Positions 23,131 to 34,239 of a DNA stretch of 64,000 bases are shown piece by piece (position 1 is the stretch's first letter; each line of letters starts with the position of its first letter). Under the pieces are notes generated by a model. It had not been told where the DNA came from. It did not search any database and was given only the letters and a program-made list of their open reading frames with translations. The translations under genes and the position numbers were made by a program. Origin of the DNA: Miscanthus floridulus (lineage: Eukaryota; Streptophyta; Magnoliopsida; Poales; Poaceae); contig NC_089597.1 of NCBI RefSeq assembly GCF_019320115.1, positions 123,591,485 through 123,655,484 on the forward strand, read 5' to 3'.

Positions 23131-25687
23131 CAACTGCCTGTCTGTGAGGATTGTCTAGTTATGGCTAATGTTACTCTTCATTTATAGGAAACAAAGCTCC
23201 TTGAAGATGTGCTGGATATATGATTTGCCAAGGATCCGCTTGCTGTTGCATAATAGGTACGCTAGTGCATAACTCATTTAAAGTGATGCTTGTGTTATTA
23301 TGCTACTCAGGCGCAAGCCCAATAGTTAGTTGGACCTTGTGATGCTGCCCTCAACTAAACTAAAACTGAAACACTGCACTCGCCGCTTTACTAAAGAATA
23401 TAGCTTTTCTTTCATATCCTTTGAACATTGCCACATGATCATCAGTTAGTACACGGCTAGTAAGTGAACTCAGGTTCAGAGGAACTTGCAAGTCCAGTTA
23501 AAATGAAACCATGCTCTGTAGGGCAGATTTTATTTGATGAACCTGTTCGACACCGTGTAAAGAGATTTGTGGTGTGATTTTCTTTATTGTTTGTTTCATC
23601 TAGTAAATAGGACTCTCTGTTTTCTGAAAATTACAGTACAATAGTATTGTATAAACTTGTACTTGTGATATGCTGCAACATCAATTCCAGATTTTGCTTT
23701 AGTTGTATTGCTAGCTGTATAACTGTACAGTTGTTTCAGTTCTATGCTTTTTTCTATACAATTGTTTCAGTGTACAACAGAAATAGCTTGCTAGAGCTGT
23801 GCTCACTGCACTTATAATCATGTGATATAGGTATTATGGAGAGGGTTAGTGCCCTAGCTGTTGGTTCACTAGAAATGTTGAAATTGATCTGCAGGTGTAC
23901 ATTGTGTTTCACTGCATATTCTGAATACTAGTGATTCGCTCATGTGTTGATCAGCCACTGAATATTAAATTGACTTATTTGAATCAGCCATGCTTCATAA
24001 CATATTTTTTTGGTATTAGATTATGGTCTGATCAGTCACTGCATTAATATATGACTAAGTGGATTCCAGCTTCTTGTATTAGCTACAGTAGGTTTTAGTT
24101 GTTTGTTTGCATCCACACCTGCAGCCTAGAAAAGCTGCAGCGAGCACTCTATTTGTAGGGAAATACTTATTACTAGAAAGTTTACTGATGAATTATTTTA
24201 ACTAGGAATGTTCTGAAAGGCAGAGTTCAGTTTCCTATAGCTCTTACCTTCAGAGCTAGCTAATGAAATGTTTGGATTGCGATCATGTGCTGCGTCTGTT
24301 CTGATATTCACTATCATGAGTAGTTTCACTGAAAAACAGTTGTGCTTTCTAACGAACTCTTACCAGAAATAACCTTGTTGTGCCTTTTGTATTTCAGGCA
24401 TTCTGCTTCCAGCAACTCAGGCCTCAGATAAGGTGTCAATGCTGAAGGTAAACATAACAAAAACGCAAACTGCTGCTATCCTATCTTTAACTTTAATCTT
24501 TCTTCGTCACGAGAACGTGAGATGTTAATGCCAATAACCCATACGGAACAACAGGACGGTCAATAAAGTTTATAGAATTGATTCTGGGTGGTGTCAATAC
24601 AAAGATAGGCAATAGTCTTCTGATTACAAAGATAGGCATGAGTACTTCTGTTCATGCTTTACATGTTTCTTGCATTTTAGATTTTGAAATAAGATTTTCA
24701 GTGTTGCTATGTTTCAGGTGCAAGGATCAAATTGTTTTGGAAGAAAACTGGTAGTTCTACAAGTTGCAGCGGGCAGTCTTACAATGGCATTGTTACTGTG
24801 AAATTGTGACTTATGTCATTCAGAGAAGGACAATACATATTTGCATGACATTATTTCTTATTTTCTTGAATTAAATCAATTTTCACGGACATATGTAGCA
24901 GATGGATGGAGAAACTTGGATCCGGCTACATGTTATTTTTTATTATTTCTCATCTTTTTAAATTAAATTAAAATATAAGTGCTAGTGGCCGCGCTCGTGA
25001 TTTGGTTAATCAGGGCCTTGTACTCATTGCATTACTGTACTTGTGCTTGCTTGTGAGAGCCCTCGGATTGCATTTAGGTTCCGGCCCGAGGATTCAAAAA
25101 GGGCTGGGGCTGGATTAGGCAAAAACCAACAAACTTGTCCAAATTGGGCTAGCCCATCGCGAGGTCGTGCCCCAACTCAGCCATGTTTTCAAGGCAGTCT
25201 GCCATCCGCGCCGGATGGTTTAGTCCCACCTCGCTCACAGACCAACCAAGAACGCAGCATAAAAGAACAGCCGAAGTCACGGCCATTGAACTACTGAACT
25301 ACAATGCCTACTCTCACAGTTGTCACTTGGGCCAATTGGGCTGCCGCGGCCTGGTTAGGCTTCCTTCGTGGTCGAGCCCGACCAGCTGCGGCTGGCACTT
25401 TGGCCCATGGCAACAATTTTTTTGCCCCCATTTATTTTAAAATAAAAAATGATTTTTTATATATCTGCCTTTTAAAATAAAAAAATGATTTTTTTATATA
25501 TTTGCCGCTACGGAGGCTATCAACATTCATATCCAAATTCTATATATTGTATTTATTTTTCACCCTCCCAATCTTTTCCTCATCCATAATCCATGCTGAT
25601 TGTTTTGAGTTACACTACTAATTTCTAATAAAAAGCCAGAACTTAAAAATAAAAAAACTCACGTTCACACTTTAAAAAACACGTGGT
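23131..25687. other. Intergenic or 3' flank of MULE pseudogene
   Basis: AT-rich, without supported coding regions. The first 1.7 kb may be 3' UTR and introns of the transposase transcript (for example an acceptor-like TTTATAG near 23188), but nothing proves this. A 37-bp unit (TTTTAAAATAAAAAATGATTT...ATCTGCC) is tandemly doubled at about 25431-25505. Confidence 0.4.
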
Positions 25688-26157
25688 TAGAGTGATCGGT
25701 TCAACTTACTATCATGTTAGCCTATTAGTGCACTCGGACGATACGTGCGAGTGACGGCTTAGTTTCTATCATGTTAGGGCGGGTGGTTCATCACTCTGGC
25801 AAGACATGAGACCGATCGGTTCACTTCCTATCATGTTAGGCCTATTAGTACACTTGGAGTACACGTAAGAGTGATCGGTTCACTTTGGTTCATGTTAGGC
25901 CTATCAGTTCAATCATCGGACGAGATGCGAGACTGTAGGTTGAGTTGCTGTTGTGCTAGGAGTACTAGTCCACTCAGACAAAACATGAGAGTGATTGGTT
26001 GACTTTCTTATCGTGTTATTAGTCCACTCGGACGACACGTGAGAGTGGCGGCTTAGTTCCTATCATGTCAGGGCTAGTGGTTCACTCTGGCAACACATGA
26101 GAGTGATCGATTCACTTCCTTTCACATAAGGCCTATGACTCCGCTGAGACGAACATG
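25688..26157 (+). repeat. Tandem array of about eight degenerate 59-bp units
   Basis: Units start near 25688, 25748, 25807, 25867, 25927, 25987, 26041 and 26099. Type A units read AGAGTGATCGGTTCACTTCC, then ATCATGTTAGGCCTATTAG, CACTCGGACGA and CATG. At least two units (near 25748 and 26041) are of a second type with GGCGGCTTAGTTCCTATCATG followed by GGTTCACTCTGGCAACACATG. Both strands lack ORFs here. The copies are diverged, so the array is old or under little homogenisation. Confidence 0.75.
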
Positions 26158-26275
26158 AGAATCTAACTAGTACATGCCCAAATTGGAAGTATAAATTGAT
26201 AAAATTAATTTTTAAGTGAGTGCGAAATGACAAAAAAAACTTGGAAAAATACTACATGCCCAAACGGGCAACTTA

Positions 26276-26710
26276 ATGGTGCACGTATCCAAAAGTCAAG
26301 CCGCGTTCTCAATGGTACTCGTCATCCTCTGGTCCAGCTTAGGCGGCGTGCCCCTGGCAGTGGGCGCGCTGCTTATGTGGTTCTCCATGCTGGCCACCGT
26401 CGGGCTAGGCGTTGCGACGGTGGTGTTCTCCATCCGGACCAGGATGTACGCGTTCTGGGTGGCGCGGCGCATTGGTTTCACGGCGTGGGTATTCAAGCGC
26501 GTGGTGCAGCCGGTGGACAAGTTCCGCGGGCTGAACGGTCACGGTGGTCACCACCGCGGTGTCCTCCAGGCTGGGATGGTCAGCACACCGCCAAAACGCC
26601 GTGTGCGCCGTGCAGTCGCTTCCTGTGGACGTCGTGTGCCGCTGGACGTGGCACCGTCACTGGCGGCGGCGGTCGAGTCCGAGCCGCCGCAGCAGTTCGC
26701 GTGCCACTAA
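26276..26710 (+). CDS. Hypothetical protein with hydrophobic N-terminus
   Basis: 144 codons, GC-rich, family not recognised. Residues about 10-33 and 34-55 are strongly hydrophobic (AFSMVLVILWSSLGGVPL, WFSMLATVGLGVATVVF), suggesting two membrane segments. A basic, Pro/Arg-rich tail follows. The GC content contrasts with the AT-rich tandem array before it, which would fit a fragment of a host gene carried here. A longer overlapping ORF in another frame (26227-27399) is low-complexity and less convincing. Could be spurious. Confidence 0.3.
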   Translation: MVHVSKSQAAFSMVLVILWSSLGGVPLAVGALLMWFSMLATVGLGVATVVFSIRTRMYAFWVARRIGFTAWVFKRVVQPVDKFRGLNGHGGHHRGVLQAGMVSTPPKRRVRRAVASCGRRVPLDVAPSLAAAVESEPPQQFACH

Positions 26711-26957
26711 TGCCAGCGGTAGCTCTACAGCTCGCAGGGGCTCGGCAGACACTAGAATGCGCACAAGCACAGGCTCGAGCGCACAGGCACCGCGGCGACG
26801 CGGCGGTGGCGCCACTCGGGCTCGGCCACGACCACATGCAAGCCGCCCATGGGCCACTCGGCTTGGGCCTCCTATCTCCTCTCGCGGGTTACATGGGCTT
26901 CTCAGCTTGGTGGTGGTGTGCTCGTCATTTGGAAACTCCCCATATGGAGATGTGGCG

Positions 26958-26972
26958 CCTCCATAAATATAG
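26958..26972 (+). promoter_or_regulatory. TATA box upstream of small ORF at 27058
   Basis: CCATAAATATAGG lies about 90 bp before ATG 27058, with a pyrimidine-rich leader between. GGCCCAT/TGGGCC-type elements, common in plant promoters, lie upstream at about 26845-26900. Confidence 0.4.
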
Positions 26973-27789
26973 GATCGATCGCTCTTTCCTGATCGTAGCA
27001 ACCTCCTCCCCTACGCATTATCTCCCCTCGTCGTCCTCCACCGCCGCCGCCGCTGAGATGAGAAAGACAGGAAAAGCCACCGCGAAGCTGTCCTTGTCCG
27101 CCAAGAAGGTATCCAATCACTCTAAAGATCGTCGGGGACGTCAAGTCATGCCGCAACTGCAGGAACCACTACTGGATTCAGGCGCTTTGCCGAGTGCCTG
27201 TGGCACTCGGCAAAGCCCTAAATACACTCGGCAAAGGCTTTGTCGAGTGCTGCACTCGGCAAAGTCCACTCGGGAAAAAAATGGCCAGCAAAGCAGCCTT
27301 TGCCGAGAGCCATTTGTCGGGCACTCGACAAAGCTTTTGCCGAGTGTCGAGACATCACTTGGCAAAGAAAACGAGCCGTCACGGTGCAGGAAACGGTGAT
27401 GGCGGCTTTGCCAAGTGCCAACCCAGACGACACTCGGCAAAGTTTTTCATTTTTTTAAATTATTTGCCGAGCGCCGCCCAGGCTGGCACTCGGCAAAGTT
27501 TTTTATTTTTGTTTTTTTAATTCTTTGCCGAGCGCCGCCCGGGATGGCACTCGGCAAAGTTTTTTTATTTTTTTTGAAATTTCTTTGCCGAGTGCCGGAC
27601 GGGTGGCTCTCGGCAAAGTTTTTTATTTTTTATTTTTTTAAAAAAATCTTTGCCGAGTGCCGGATGGGTGGCACTCGGCAAAGTTTTTTTTTAAACAATT
27701 CATGGCACTTGGCAAAGCTGGGAAACGGGTTGGCGCCCCTTTTTCTAGCTTTGCCGAGTGCAGTGACCATTGCACTCGACAAACTGACC

Positions 27790-28010
27790 AAAACCAGTTT
27801 TATTCATTTTTTACATTCCATCACGACAAACACAAATTATCACATATATCTCACATCCATCCAAACATACATCACATATTTATCACATCCATCGCATATA
27901 TCACATTCATCACAATATATCACATATATCACATACATCAATCTAAACATCTATCACATATATCACAGTTATCCAAATATACCACTAGTGCATGACAAGT
28001 ATATCAGAAA
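27790..28010. repeat. ATATCACAT low-complexity array inside T1
   Basis: Irregular repeats of ATATCACATCCATCACAT-like words, about 200 bp. The 254-codon ORF that crosses it (27415-28179) is an artefact of this composition. Confidence 0.6.
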
Positions 28011-28057
28011 TCTATCACCAAGTGAACAACAAATGCAAATACAACTAATGCTACTCA

Positions 28058-28147
28058 TCACCATGGTGGAAACTGAGTGCCTGGTGAAGGAAAAGCTGGA
28101 TCAGTCGGAGGCACATGAGCTGGATTATTTGAATCCTTCGACTGAGG
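28058..28147 (-). pseudogene. T1 remnant: last exon of CACTA ORF1-type gene
   Basis: On the minus strand an acceptor TTTGTGCAG|CC starts a 30-codon exon rich in Pro and ending in QFPPW-stop. An upstream exon ends near 28240 (PPGLFAPPPTPAAAATP, donor CCT|GTGAGT). The pair corresponds to the two last exons in T3 (50234-50464 and 50619-50687), including the Trp-Pro-rich end. Confidence 0.6.
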
Positions 28148-29272
28148 CTGCACAAAGGAGAAGAGATTGCATGCGTTAGACAAGATTACTTGGATAGCTA
28201 ATCTAGGTCATACAAGCAAAGCACAAGCGAAAACTCACAGGAGTAGCTGCAGCTGCAGGAGTCGGAGGTGGAGCGAACAACCCAGGTGGCACAGCTAGAC
28301 CCGTATCAGATATCACATGTGGAGATGTCCTGGTTTGTAAGCATCGTACGTGATAACGTGCACCAAACCTTCTCAATTTTTTATCACATCCTCCACATAC
28401 GATATCATGACATCTCGACAAGTTTCATGATTTTTGGACTTCATTTGCATTTTATAGAATTTAAAAACAATTCGTTCGCAAGTTCGTGGTCATGTTTCAT
28501 GAACAAGATGTTCGAAATTTTGGGTCCGTTCCTGGATATGGCCTCACACTACACTCAATACCATGAATATCATTTTTGAATCATTAAATTCCATTATTCG
28601 ATGCACGTGCAGTTCAAATTTGCATTTCCGAAAAAATTCAATTAAATGAAATAAATTAACTAAATATAGTAAAAAGCCATAAAAATGTACCAAATTTTAA
28701 CATGGAGTCTCATGTACTGTAGGAGGACTCGAGAAAAATTTTGGAGTTCAAAAGTGGGGAAAAAATAGTTTGCCGTTATTCTTTGCCGAGTGTCAGGGTC
28801 TGGCACTCGGCAAAGAAGTGGTTTGCCGAGTGCCTACCCGCTGGCACTCGGCAAACCTGGACGGCAGGCGATGGCCGTTACCTGACGCCTCTTTTTGTCG
28901 AGCGCCAGGGTTTGCCGAGGGCCTGACACTCAGCAAAAAGGGCCTTTGCCGAGTGTCTGGCTTTGTTGAGTGACTGACACTCGGCAAAGCCTTCTTTGCC
29001 GAGTGTATATCGTTGTCGAGTGCGGCACTTGGCAAAATAGCTCTTTGCCGAGTGCCCGACTTTTAGCCCTCGGCAAAGAAAGTTGCACTCGGCAAAGGCC
29101 CTGTTTCCCGAAGTGAACGGATAGGCTCCGTGTCTGTCCCCGGGGAGCGTCAACATGTGCTGCAACTGCTTGAACCCAGAGTGGCGCACCTGCGTGAACG
29201 GATGTCTATCCTCGGATACGGGCACCGACCGTGAGTCAAGCTACAAGGTATCTTCTTGCACGGTTGTTCCTT

Positions 29273-29360
29273 AGGGCCTGTTCATTTTACTTCATTTCCA
29301 TGTGGATTGGGAGTTGAGGGGGATTATTAGATCCCCTACAAGTCAAAAATATCTAATTAA
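29273..29360. mobile_element. hAT-type MITE fragment
   Basis: TAGGGCCTGTTCATTTTA followed by CCATGTGGATTGGGAGTTGAG resembles the 5' part of common grass hAT MITEs. The other terminus is missing or decayed, so the extent is approximate. Confidence 0.35.
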
Positions 29361-29400
29361 TGAACTTTATCTTCCACCGTTATCGCCGAGCTGGTACATT

Positions 29401-29547
29401 CAGGAACTGCAGATCAAGAAGCTCCAAGAGAATGCCGAAGCCATGGCTAGGCAGATCAACGACCTCCAAAAGAAGCAGGTTGCCATGTCTAGTCAGATTG
29501 TGGACCTCAAAAAGGAGGTCGATGCTAACTTTGCCAAGATTTAGAAG
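29401..29547 (+). pseudogene. Coiled-coil exon fragment
   Basis: After an acceptor-like ACATTCAG, about 48 codons encode a clear amphipathic heptad pattern: ELQIKKLQENAEAMARQ, INDLQKKQVAMSSQI, VDLKKEVDANFAKI, then stop. The family is unknown. It may be the last exon of the gene that begins at 27058, but no splice path I tried keeps the phase. It could instead belong to a lost element. Confidence 0.4.
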
Positions 29548-31984
29548 CCTTAGAAGTGCCTAGTTTAATTTAAATAAATTTTCTTGTGGTTTCAGTAGTT
29601 CAGAGAACTTTTTGAGTCGTTTGTATGGTGGTCTCTTAAATTTATTGTAGTCTTCTTGATGCGTCGTTTCTATGGTGGTGCTGCTGCTGCTTTTGTGTTT
29701 CTGTGCATTTGTATGGGTCACTAATGCTGTTGTGCTGCTGCTGCTCCATCTCGGTTGGTGCTGCTGATCACTATCCAATCACTGTATGAATTTACACAGC
29801 ACCCCAACATATATGTTGCAAGCACTCCAACACACAGATGAGAGAAGAAATATGTTGCAAACAAAGTTAATTAATCGACTATACAATGGTGCTTTGCAAT
29901 TATTGTCAAACCTGCGGAGGCAACTGATAAGCTTAGCCTCACCTACTGTCAGTGCAGGGCGTGTTGGTACAACTTCAATTGTCAGCACATCAAACTACAG
30001 CTGCCAGTACAAAGCACTGCCAGTACAAAGCATTCAAGTATCATTCAGGTAGCACCTCAAAACATATTTCACTGCATAGTGCAGAAATTAAGTGGATCAT
30101 TTCATCTCATTTCTCCCTACTAGATTTCCAGAGGGCAACACTATTTTCTCACTTAGTCTTGATCAGCTTCTTCACAATGTTCTGAAGAGCCGGCGCACTG
30201 GCACTGCATTTCTGATCAGCAAAGCATGACCTCCCTTCCTCAGCTACATTGCACATTTGCGGATCCATGGGCACAGATGATAGCTTCTTTCTGTCCTACC
30301 AAAAAGTGAAGCCCCAACCACTCAAAAGAATACACTATAAATCAACTTTGGCCCTTTTGCCCTATGACCGAATCCGTGCATTGATTAAGAGAACTGTTGG
30401 ATGATTGACAACAATAATTTCACAGTTTCTGGATCAGTAAGAAAATGTCATCATCCTTACCTTCCCTAACCATTCAATGTACAATACAGTAAGCATTAGC
30501 AACAGAAATGATTTTTACATAAGCATTTTGATTCCTGACCTCAATTCAAGGATAACCTAACATAGTCTACATAGAGATAACACAAGTTCAGTAGCCGTTG
30601 CTGTTGGATGGATCGTCCTCTGCTCAACAGCGCTCAAGACGCCAGCTCAGCTAGTCTGCTCGCTTCATGGCACAGCATGCCAAGGCTTGCAGGTTACCTG
30701 GCAGTGTAGAGAGGCATCTCCCAAGAGAGCATAGAAGGTTTAGTAGCTGTGCTGCCAGAGCTAGTGCGATGGTTGGGATGGAACCCCCTGGGGATTGTTA
30801 AAAGAAAAAGACCCCAAAACCGTTAAAGCAATTAATGCAATACAAATAGCAAGCAAAGACTTACTGAACATCCACGCTATTATTTTCTTCCTCAACCTAA
30901 GCTAAACAGATAAATTTGTAACTTCATCAAAGCTTAATATTGTTCAACTTAATGCTTCTGTGATCAAGGCAACAAATCAAAAGGACAAGTTTTATATAGG
31001 TGAAAATTAAGTTTCTAGCACTTATTTCATCATAATAGAACTGTCAGTGATCCTATGATCCTATCTCTTCTGAGAAAAAGAGGAACGTACCAGTAAGCCA
31101 AAAAAATGGGAAAGGGGTTGTGCTTGTGTGTCTCCTTGTGGGTCTTCCATTGTAGTATTTGGCTGTGTTGTGTTTGAATATGCATGACTTGAAACTGATG
31201 TCAGGTCAATGTTATCCATGTTAGTAAAAGCATGAATGCGTGCTCTTAGAAGCACTTTACCTACGCCCATAAACAGGCTAAATAGCTGCAAATTCGCATA
31301 TATGATCCTGACTATTTACCTGTACAACCGGTTATCTATTTACCTATCTGTAAACTATTTAATGCATGCATGTAACCATGATCAAGCATGAATAAGATCT
31401 CTATATACCGTTTTGTTGCTTCTCGATGCAAAAAAGATCACGTCCAAATAACACAACTAAAATATTTTACGCTTGTGCACTTAGCTTCACACTAGTGAAA
31501 ATAACGTCAGTTTCGAAAGTACAGACCAACAATTCTGTACTGAAATTTCAGAAAGCATACAGGCAATAGGCAACACGAATTGTCAAATTTAGAGACTGAT
31601 TGAACACACTACTTCCTGTATGTATTACTTCCGGTATTATTTTTCTGATATATAGTTGTACTATATATAAAGCAAACACAGGGAATAGAATAAGCACAAT
31701 TGGTCGTGTTCAGAATGGCAGCAGAGGAAACTACTACTATGTGAACAAAAATAGATAAGAGGCTATTTATCTGGTGGAAATAAAGGCTATTTATCTGAAC
31801 TACTATTTTTGGTCAGGTACACATTATCACATACACAACTCAAGCTTTTTCTCAGCAAAGATTATATTGTCCATCACTAGAATGTTTAGAGAGCAGCTCA
31901 ATTTATCATATACACAATTCACAAGAAGCTTAATAAGAACAAAGCTAAGAACAGAGTAATCTTGTTTAGAACTAAGTTCAAATA
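29548..31984. other. Non-coding, unassigned
   Basis: AT-rich with short ORFs only, none with recognisable motifs. A GCTGCTGCTG-type run occurs near 29670-29765. I see no terminal repeats or duplications that define an element. Confidence 0.4.
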
Positions 31985-32540
31985 AAGTTGAGAGCTAAGT
32001 TTAGGGATCTATAAGTTTCTGAATGTCACCATTCAAATAGAGTCACCTTCCTTGCCTCTGCGGCTCCATGAGCAAGGGAAGGACGACGAGAGGCTGAAGA
32101 ACTCCGCGGCAACATCTTGATGACCCGCACGGCCGCGCCGTTAGCCCACCCGCGTCCACTCGCGGCGCTGCCGCAGCCTTTGTCTCCTGCACGGCGGGTC
32201 CGTCACGGACGAGGCAGAGGGAGCCATGGATGCCGGCGCGGACGAGGCAGTGGGACACGACGGGACCTGGGAGCGCGCGATGGGACCCTCCCGGCAGCGG
32301 GGACGGCCTCCGCATCTGTGACCGGGAGCGCAATCCTGGTTCAACTCCTTGGGACGGCCGCCGCCTCTATGACCGGGAGCGCAGTCGCCACCGCGGCCTC
32401 CGTGTGCTCGGTTGGGGAGCTGAGGGCTGGTGAGGTGGGGTCAGGCCTGGATCTCGCCGGAGACGATGCAGGAGCGGCGCAGCGCGTCGAGGTCCTCCCG
32501 CGGACGGATGGCGGATGACGGCGGCGAATGAACCCTAAAA
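31985..32540. other. GC-rich block with overlapping ORFs, unassigned
   Basis: About 500 bp of GC-rich sequence with ORFs on both strands (for example minus 32043-32333 and plus 32117-32518) that shadow each other. Composition alone explains the ORFs. It may be a 5' exon or captured fragment. Confidence 0.35.
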
Positions 32541-32625
32541 AGACAAAAATATTCATCTTTTTTGAAAAGCAAATATTCATCTAACTATAGTACTTAAATC
32601 ATACATCCCAACTATACTACTCAAC

Positions 32626-32790
32626 TTTGGAGGCGTTGGGAGGCGTTATGGCGCATATGGGCCCACCGACCATAGACACATCCAACGCCTCCCGACGCCT
32701 CCCTTATTGATGCCTCTCAACGTCTTCCCTCATATGGGCCCACCAATCATTGACACAGCTAACGCTTCCTGACGCCTCCCCAGCCATAGT
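32626..32790 (+). repeat. 78-bp tandem duplication
   Basis: CATATGGGCCCACC starts at 32653 and again at 32731, each followed by related GACACA..AACGC..GACGCCTCCC. The copies differ at several positions. Just downstream, GATTTTAGAGGGGCC and GGCCCTCAAAATC form an inverted repeat (about 32811-32853), possibly the end of an unrecognised element next to the LRR break. Confidence 0.55.
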
Positions 32791-32865
32791 AAAAAAGTTC
32801 TTATAAGATTTTAGAGGGGCCATGGCAACGATTTCGCTAGAGGCCCTCAAAATCATAGGACCGGC

Positions 32866-33807
32866 ACTAGGTATTTCAAGGACCTTATTATAGCTGGGCA
32901 CAAGATTATGCTCATGTTTGCGTCAAAAAAAGAAGAAGATTGTGCTCCTGTGATTGACTGTTGGTTCAAGGAACTATTGAGACTCCGTGTACTGAGACTA
33001 GATTGTGAATGTGAAGTAAGCCAGCTACCTGAGAGCATGAGCAACTCAAAGCATCTGCGTTACTTCGGTTTATGCAAACGCGACCACCGTGGTTTACCCA
33101 GAGTTTCTGATTTCACATTTCCTACATCGATTTCTCGTCTACATCACCTAAAGATTATAGACTGTGGCAATTGCGTGATTGAAAGGTTTCCTCCTGACTT
33201 CAGTGATGCCATCAGCTTGCAGAAAATTAAATCATGGGGTTTTACTTATGACAGGGACCAATCTGACAAACTCTCCCTACGATGGTCCGATGCGAGAATT
33301 AGTCATGAGGAAGCATAGTTGTTGTTTAAGCAGATGGAAGCATTACCTCACTGGAACCTCCAACATTTGCAAGTGCATGGTTACAGAGGTGAATCTTTTC
33401 CAAGCTGGCTTCGACCACACCTCCTGCCAAGGTTACGTTCACTAGAGTTTGTTTTCTGTACGAAAATCAAGAGCATAGCATTCTTTGATAATAGTGCAGG
33501 TGCAGGGTCAGACAACCACGATATTATTGAAGAGTTAGCTATTCGATATTGTGATCAAATCTATTGGAAACACTTGGTGGAGGTACCAACTTCTCTGAGA
33601 AAGCTGTACCTTTATAAGTCGGGCTATTTCATGGATAACCTTGTGAGCAGATTCCGCGACCTCACCTCTCTCACTGATTTGCAAATAGATGATTGCGAAT
33701 GGTTAACAGTTATTCCCCTGGATGTGTGGAGTAGCAATCTTCCATCCCTGGAGAAACAACATATTAGTCGTTGCCGCCAGCTTACATCAATTGGCGTCTC
33801 TGGAGCA
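32866..33807 (+). pseudogene. NLR gene, LRR part 1
   Basis: Leucine-rich repeats that would form the ligand- or effector-sensing half of the receptor. It starts abruptly at YFKDLIIAGHKIMLMF, with repeats such as LLRLRVLRLDCE, LPESMSNSKHLRYFGL, PTSISRLHHLKIIDC and HLLPRLRSLEF. A TAG at 33316 interrupts an otherwise open frame. It ends at the C1 insertion. Removal of C1 with one GAGCA copy joins 33807 to 46826 with the frame open. It should belong to the same gene as 17876-19030 because the CNL type and order agree, although that link is inferred. Confidence 0.85.
33803..33807 (+). other. C1 target site duplication, left
   Basis: GAGCA directly before the LTR start TGTAAGCAAGG. The same five bases follow the other LTR at 46821-46825. 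Confidence 0.95.
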
Positions 33808-34194
33808 TGTAAGCAAGGCATGTAATCCTGAGTTCCTGCTTATTTCCTTTCTGATAGATAGCGTTGAGCTCGGCTTGGAAAGTTCCTCCTGAGCGCGTCG
33901 TTGTATCAAGGCAACAAATCCCGCTGATCTTGCGTGTGGGATGGCACACGTTAACAGGGCCATGCATGGCATCATGCTGCATAGCGGACGGCAAGATTAG
34001 CTTGGCCGATCCTTTCCTTTCTTTTACTTTCCAGAATTAGCGTCAGCGTTATATATAAATAGTTGGCTAATGTATTGAAAAAAGCTCTCACGGTTTGTGC
34101 AGCACCAAAAACTCCTGAGTCTTATTTGCATCTTAGCGTTCGTAAGCGAGTTCATCGGAAGAATTCCGGCCGCCGGAGAGAGTTCCGGCTGACA
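33808..34194 (+). repeat. C1 5' LTR
   Basis: 387 bp, TGTAAGCAAGG to CCGGCTGACA. It contains TATATATAAATAG (about 34051-34063) as the likely TATA box. Confidence 0.95.
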
Positions 34195-34196
34195 TT

Positions 34197-34209
34197 TGGT
34201 ACCAGAGCC
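34197..34209 (+). other. C1 primer-binding site
   Basis: TGGTACCAGAGCC, 2 bp after the LTR, matches the initiator tRNA-Met complement with one change (TGGTATCAGAGC is usual). Confidence 0.85.
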
Positions 34210-34239
34210 GCTGACAACGAGAAGGGCACTAGTGGAGAA

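Larger units (their letters stand above)
27167..29115 (-). mobile_element. T1: short CACTA element, deletion derivative
   Basis: Left end CACTACTGGATTCAGG and right end (reverse complement) CACTTCGGGAAACAGG are matching CACTA termini, flanked by the 3-bp duplication AAC (27164-27166 and 29116-29118). Subterminal regions (27185-27790 and 28780-29100) are packed with TTTGCCGAGTG and its complement. The interior keeps only the last exons of an ORF1-type gene on the minus strand. Sequence around 28310-28700 is related, inverted, to 48700-49100 in T3, so T1 and T3 belong to one family in opposite orientation. Confidence 0.88.
27058..29234 (+). pseudogene. Small ORF split by CACTA element T1
   Basis: An ORF starts at ATG 27058, is interrupted after 27166 by T1, and resumes at 29119. 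If T1 and one AAC duplication are removed the frame stays open for 74 codons to TGA at 29232. The product would be small and basic (MRKTGKATAKLSLSAKK at the N-terminus), with a helical, Leu- and Arg-rich second half (HVLQLLEPRVAHLRERM). No family is recognised. The +1 frame of the same region is Cys-rich (SCRNCRN, then NMCCNCLNPEWRTCVNGC) but holds a TAG. The promoter-like sequence upstream suggests a real transcription unit, but coding status is uncertain. Confidence 0.35.

Noticed and set aside
26227..27399. 390-codon plus-strand ORF
   Set aside because: Crosses the border of T1 at 27167 and is low-complexity. It cannot be one gene.
27415..28179. 254-codon plus-strand ORF in T1
   Set aside because: Made of subterminal repeats and an ATATCACAT array. 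The real exons here are on the minus strand.
27185..29100. Regularly spaced TTTGCCGAGTG words, considered as CRISPR-like or palindromic array
   Set aside because: Spacing is irregular, both orientations are mixed, and they lie inside a CACTA element with clear ends and target duplication.
32521..32545. ACCCTAAA telomere-like word
   Set aside because: Single occurrence, no array.
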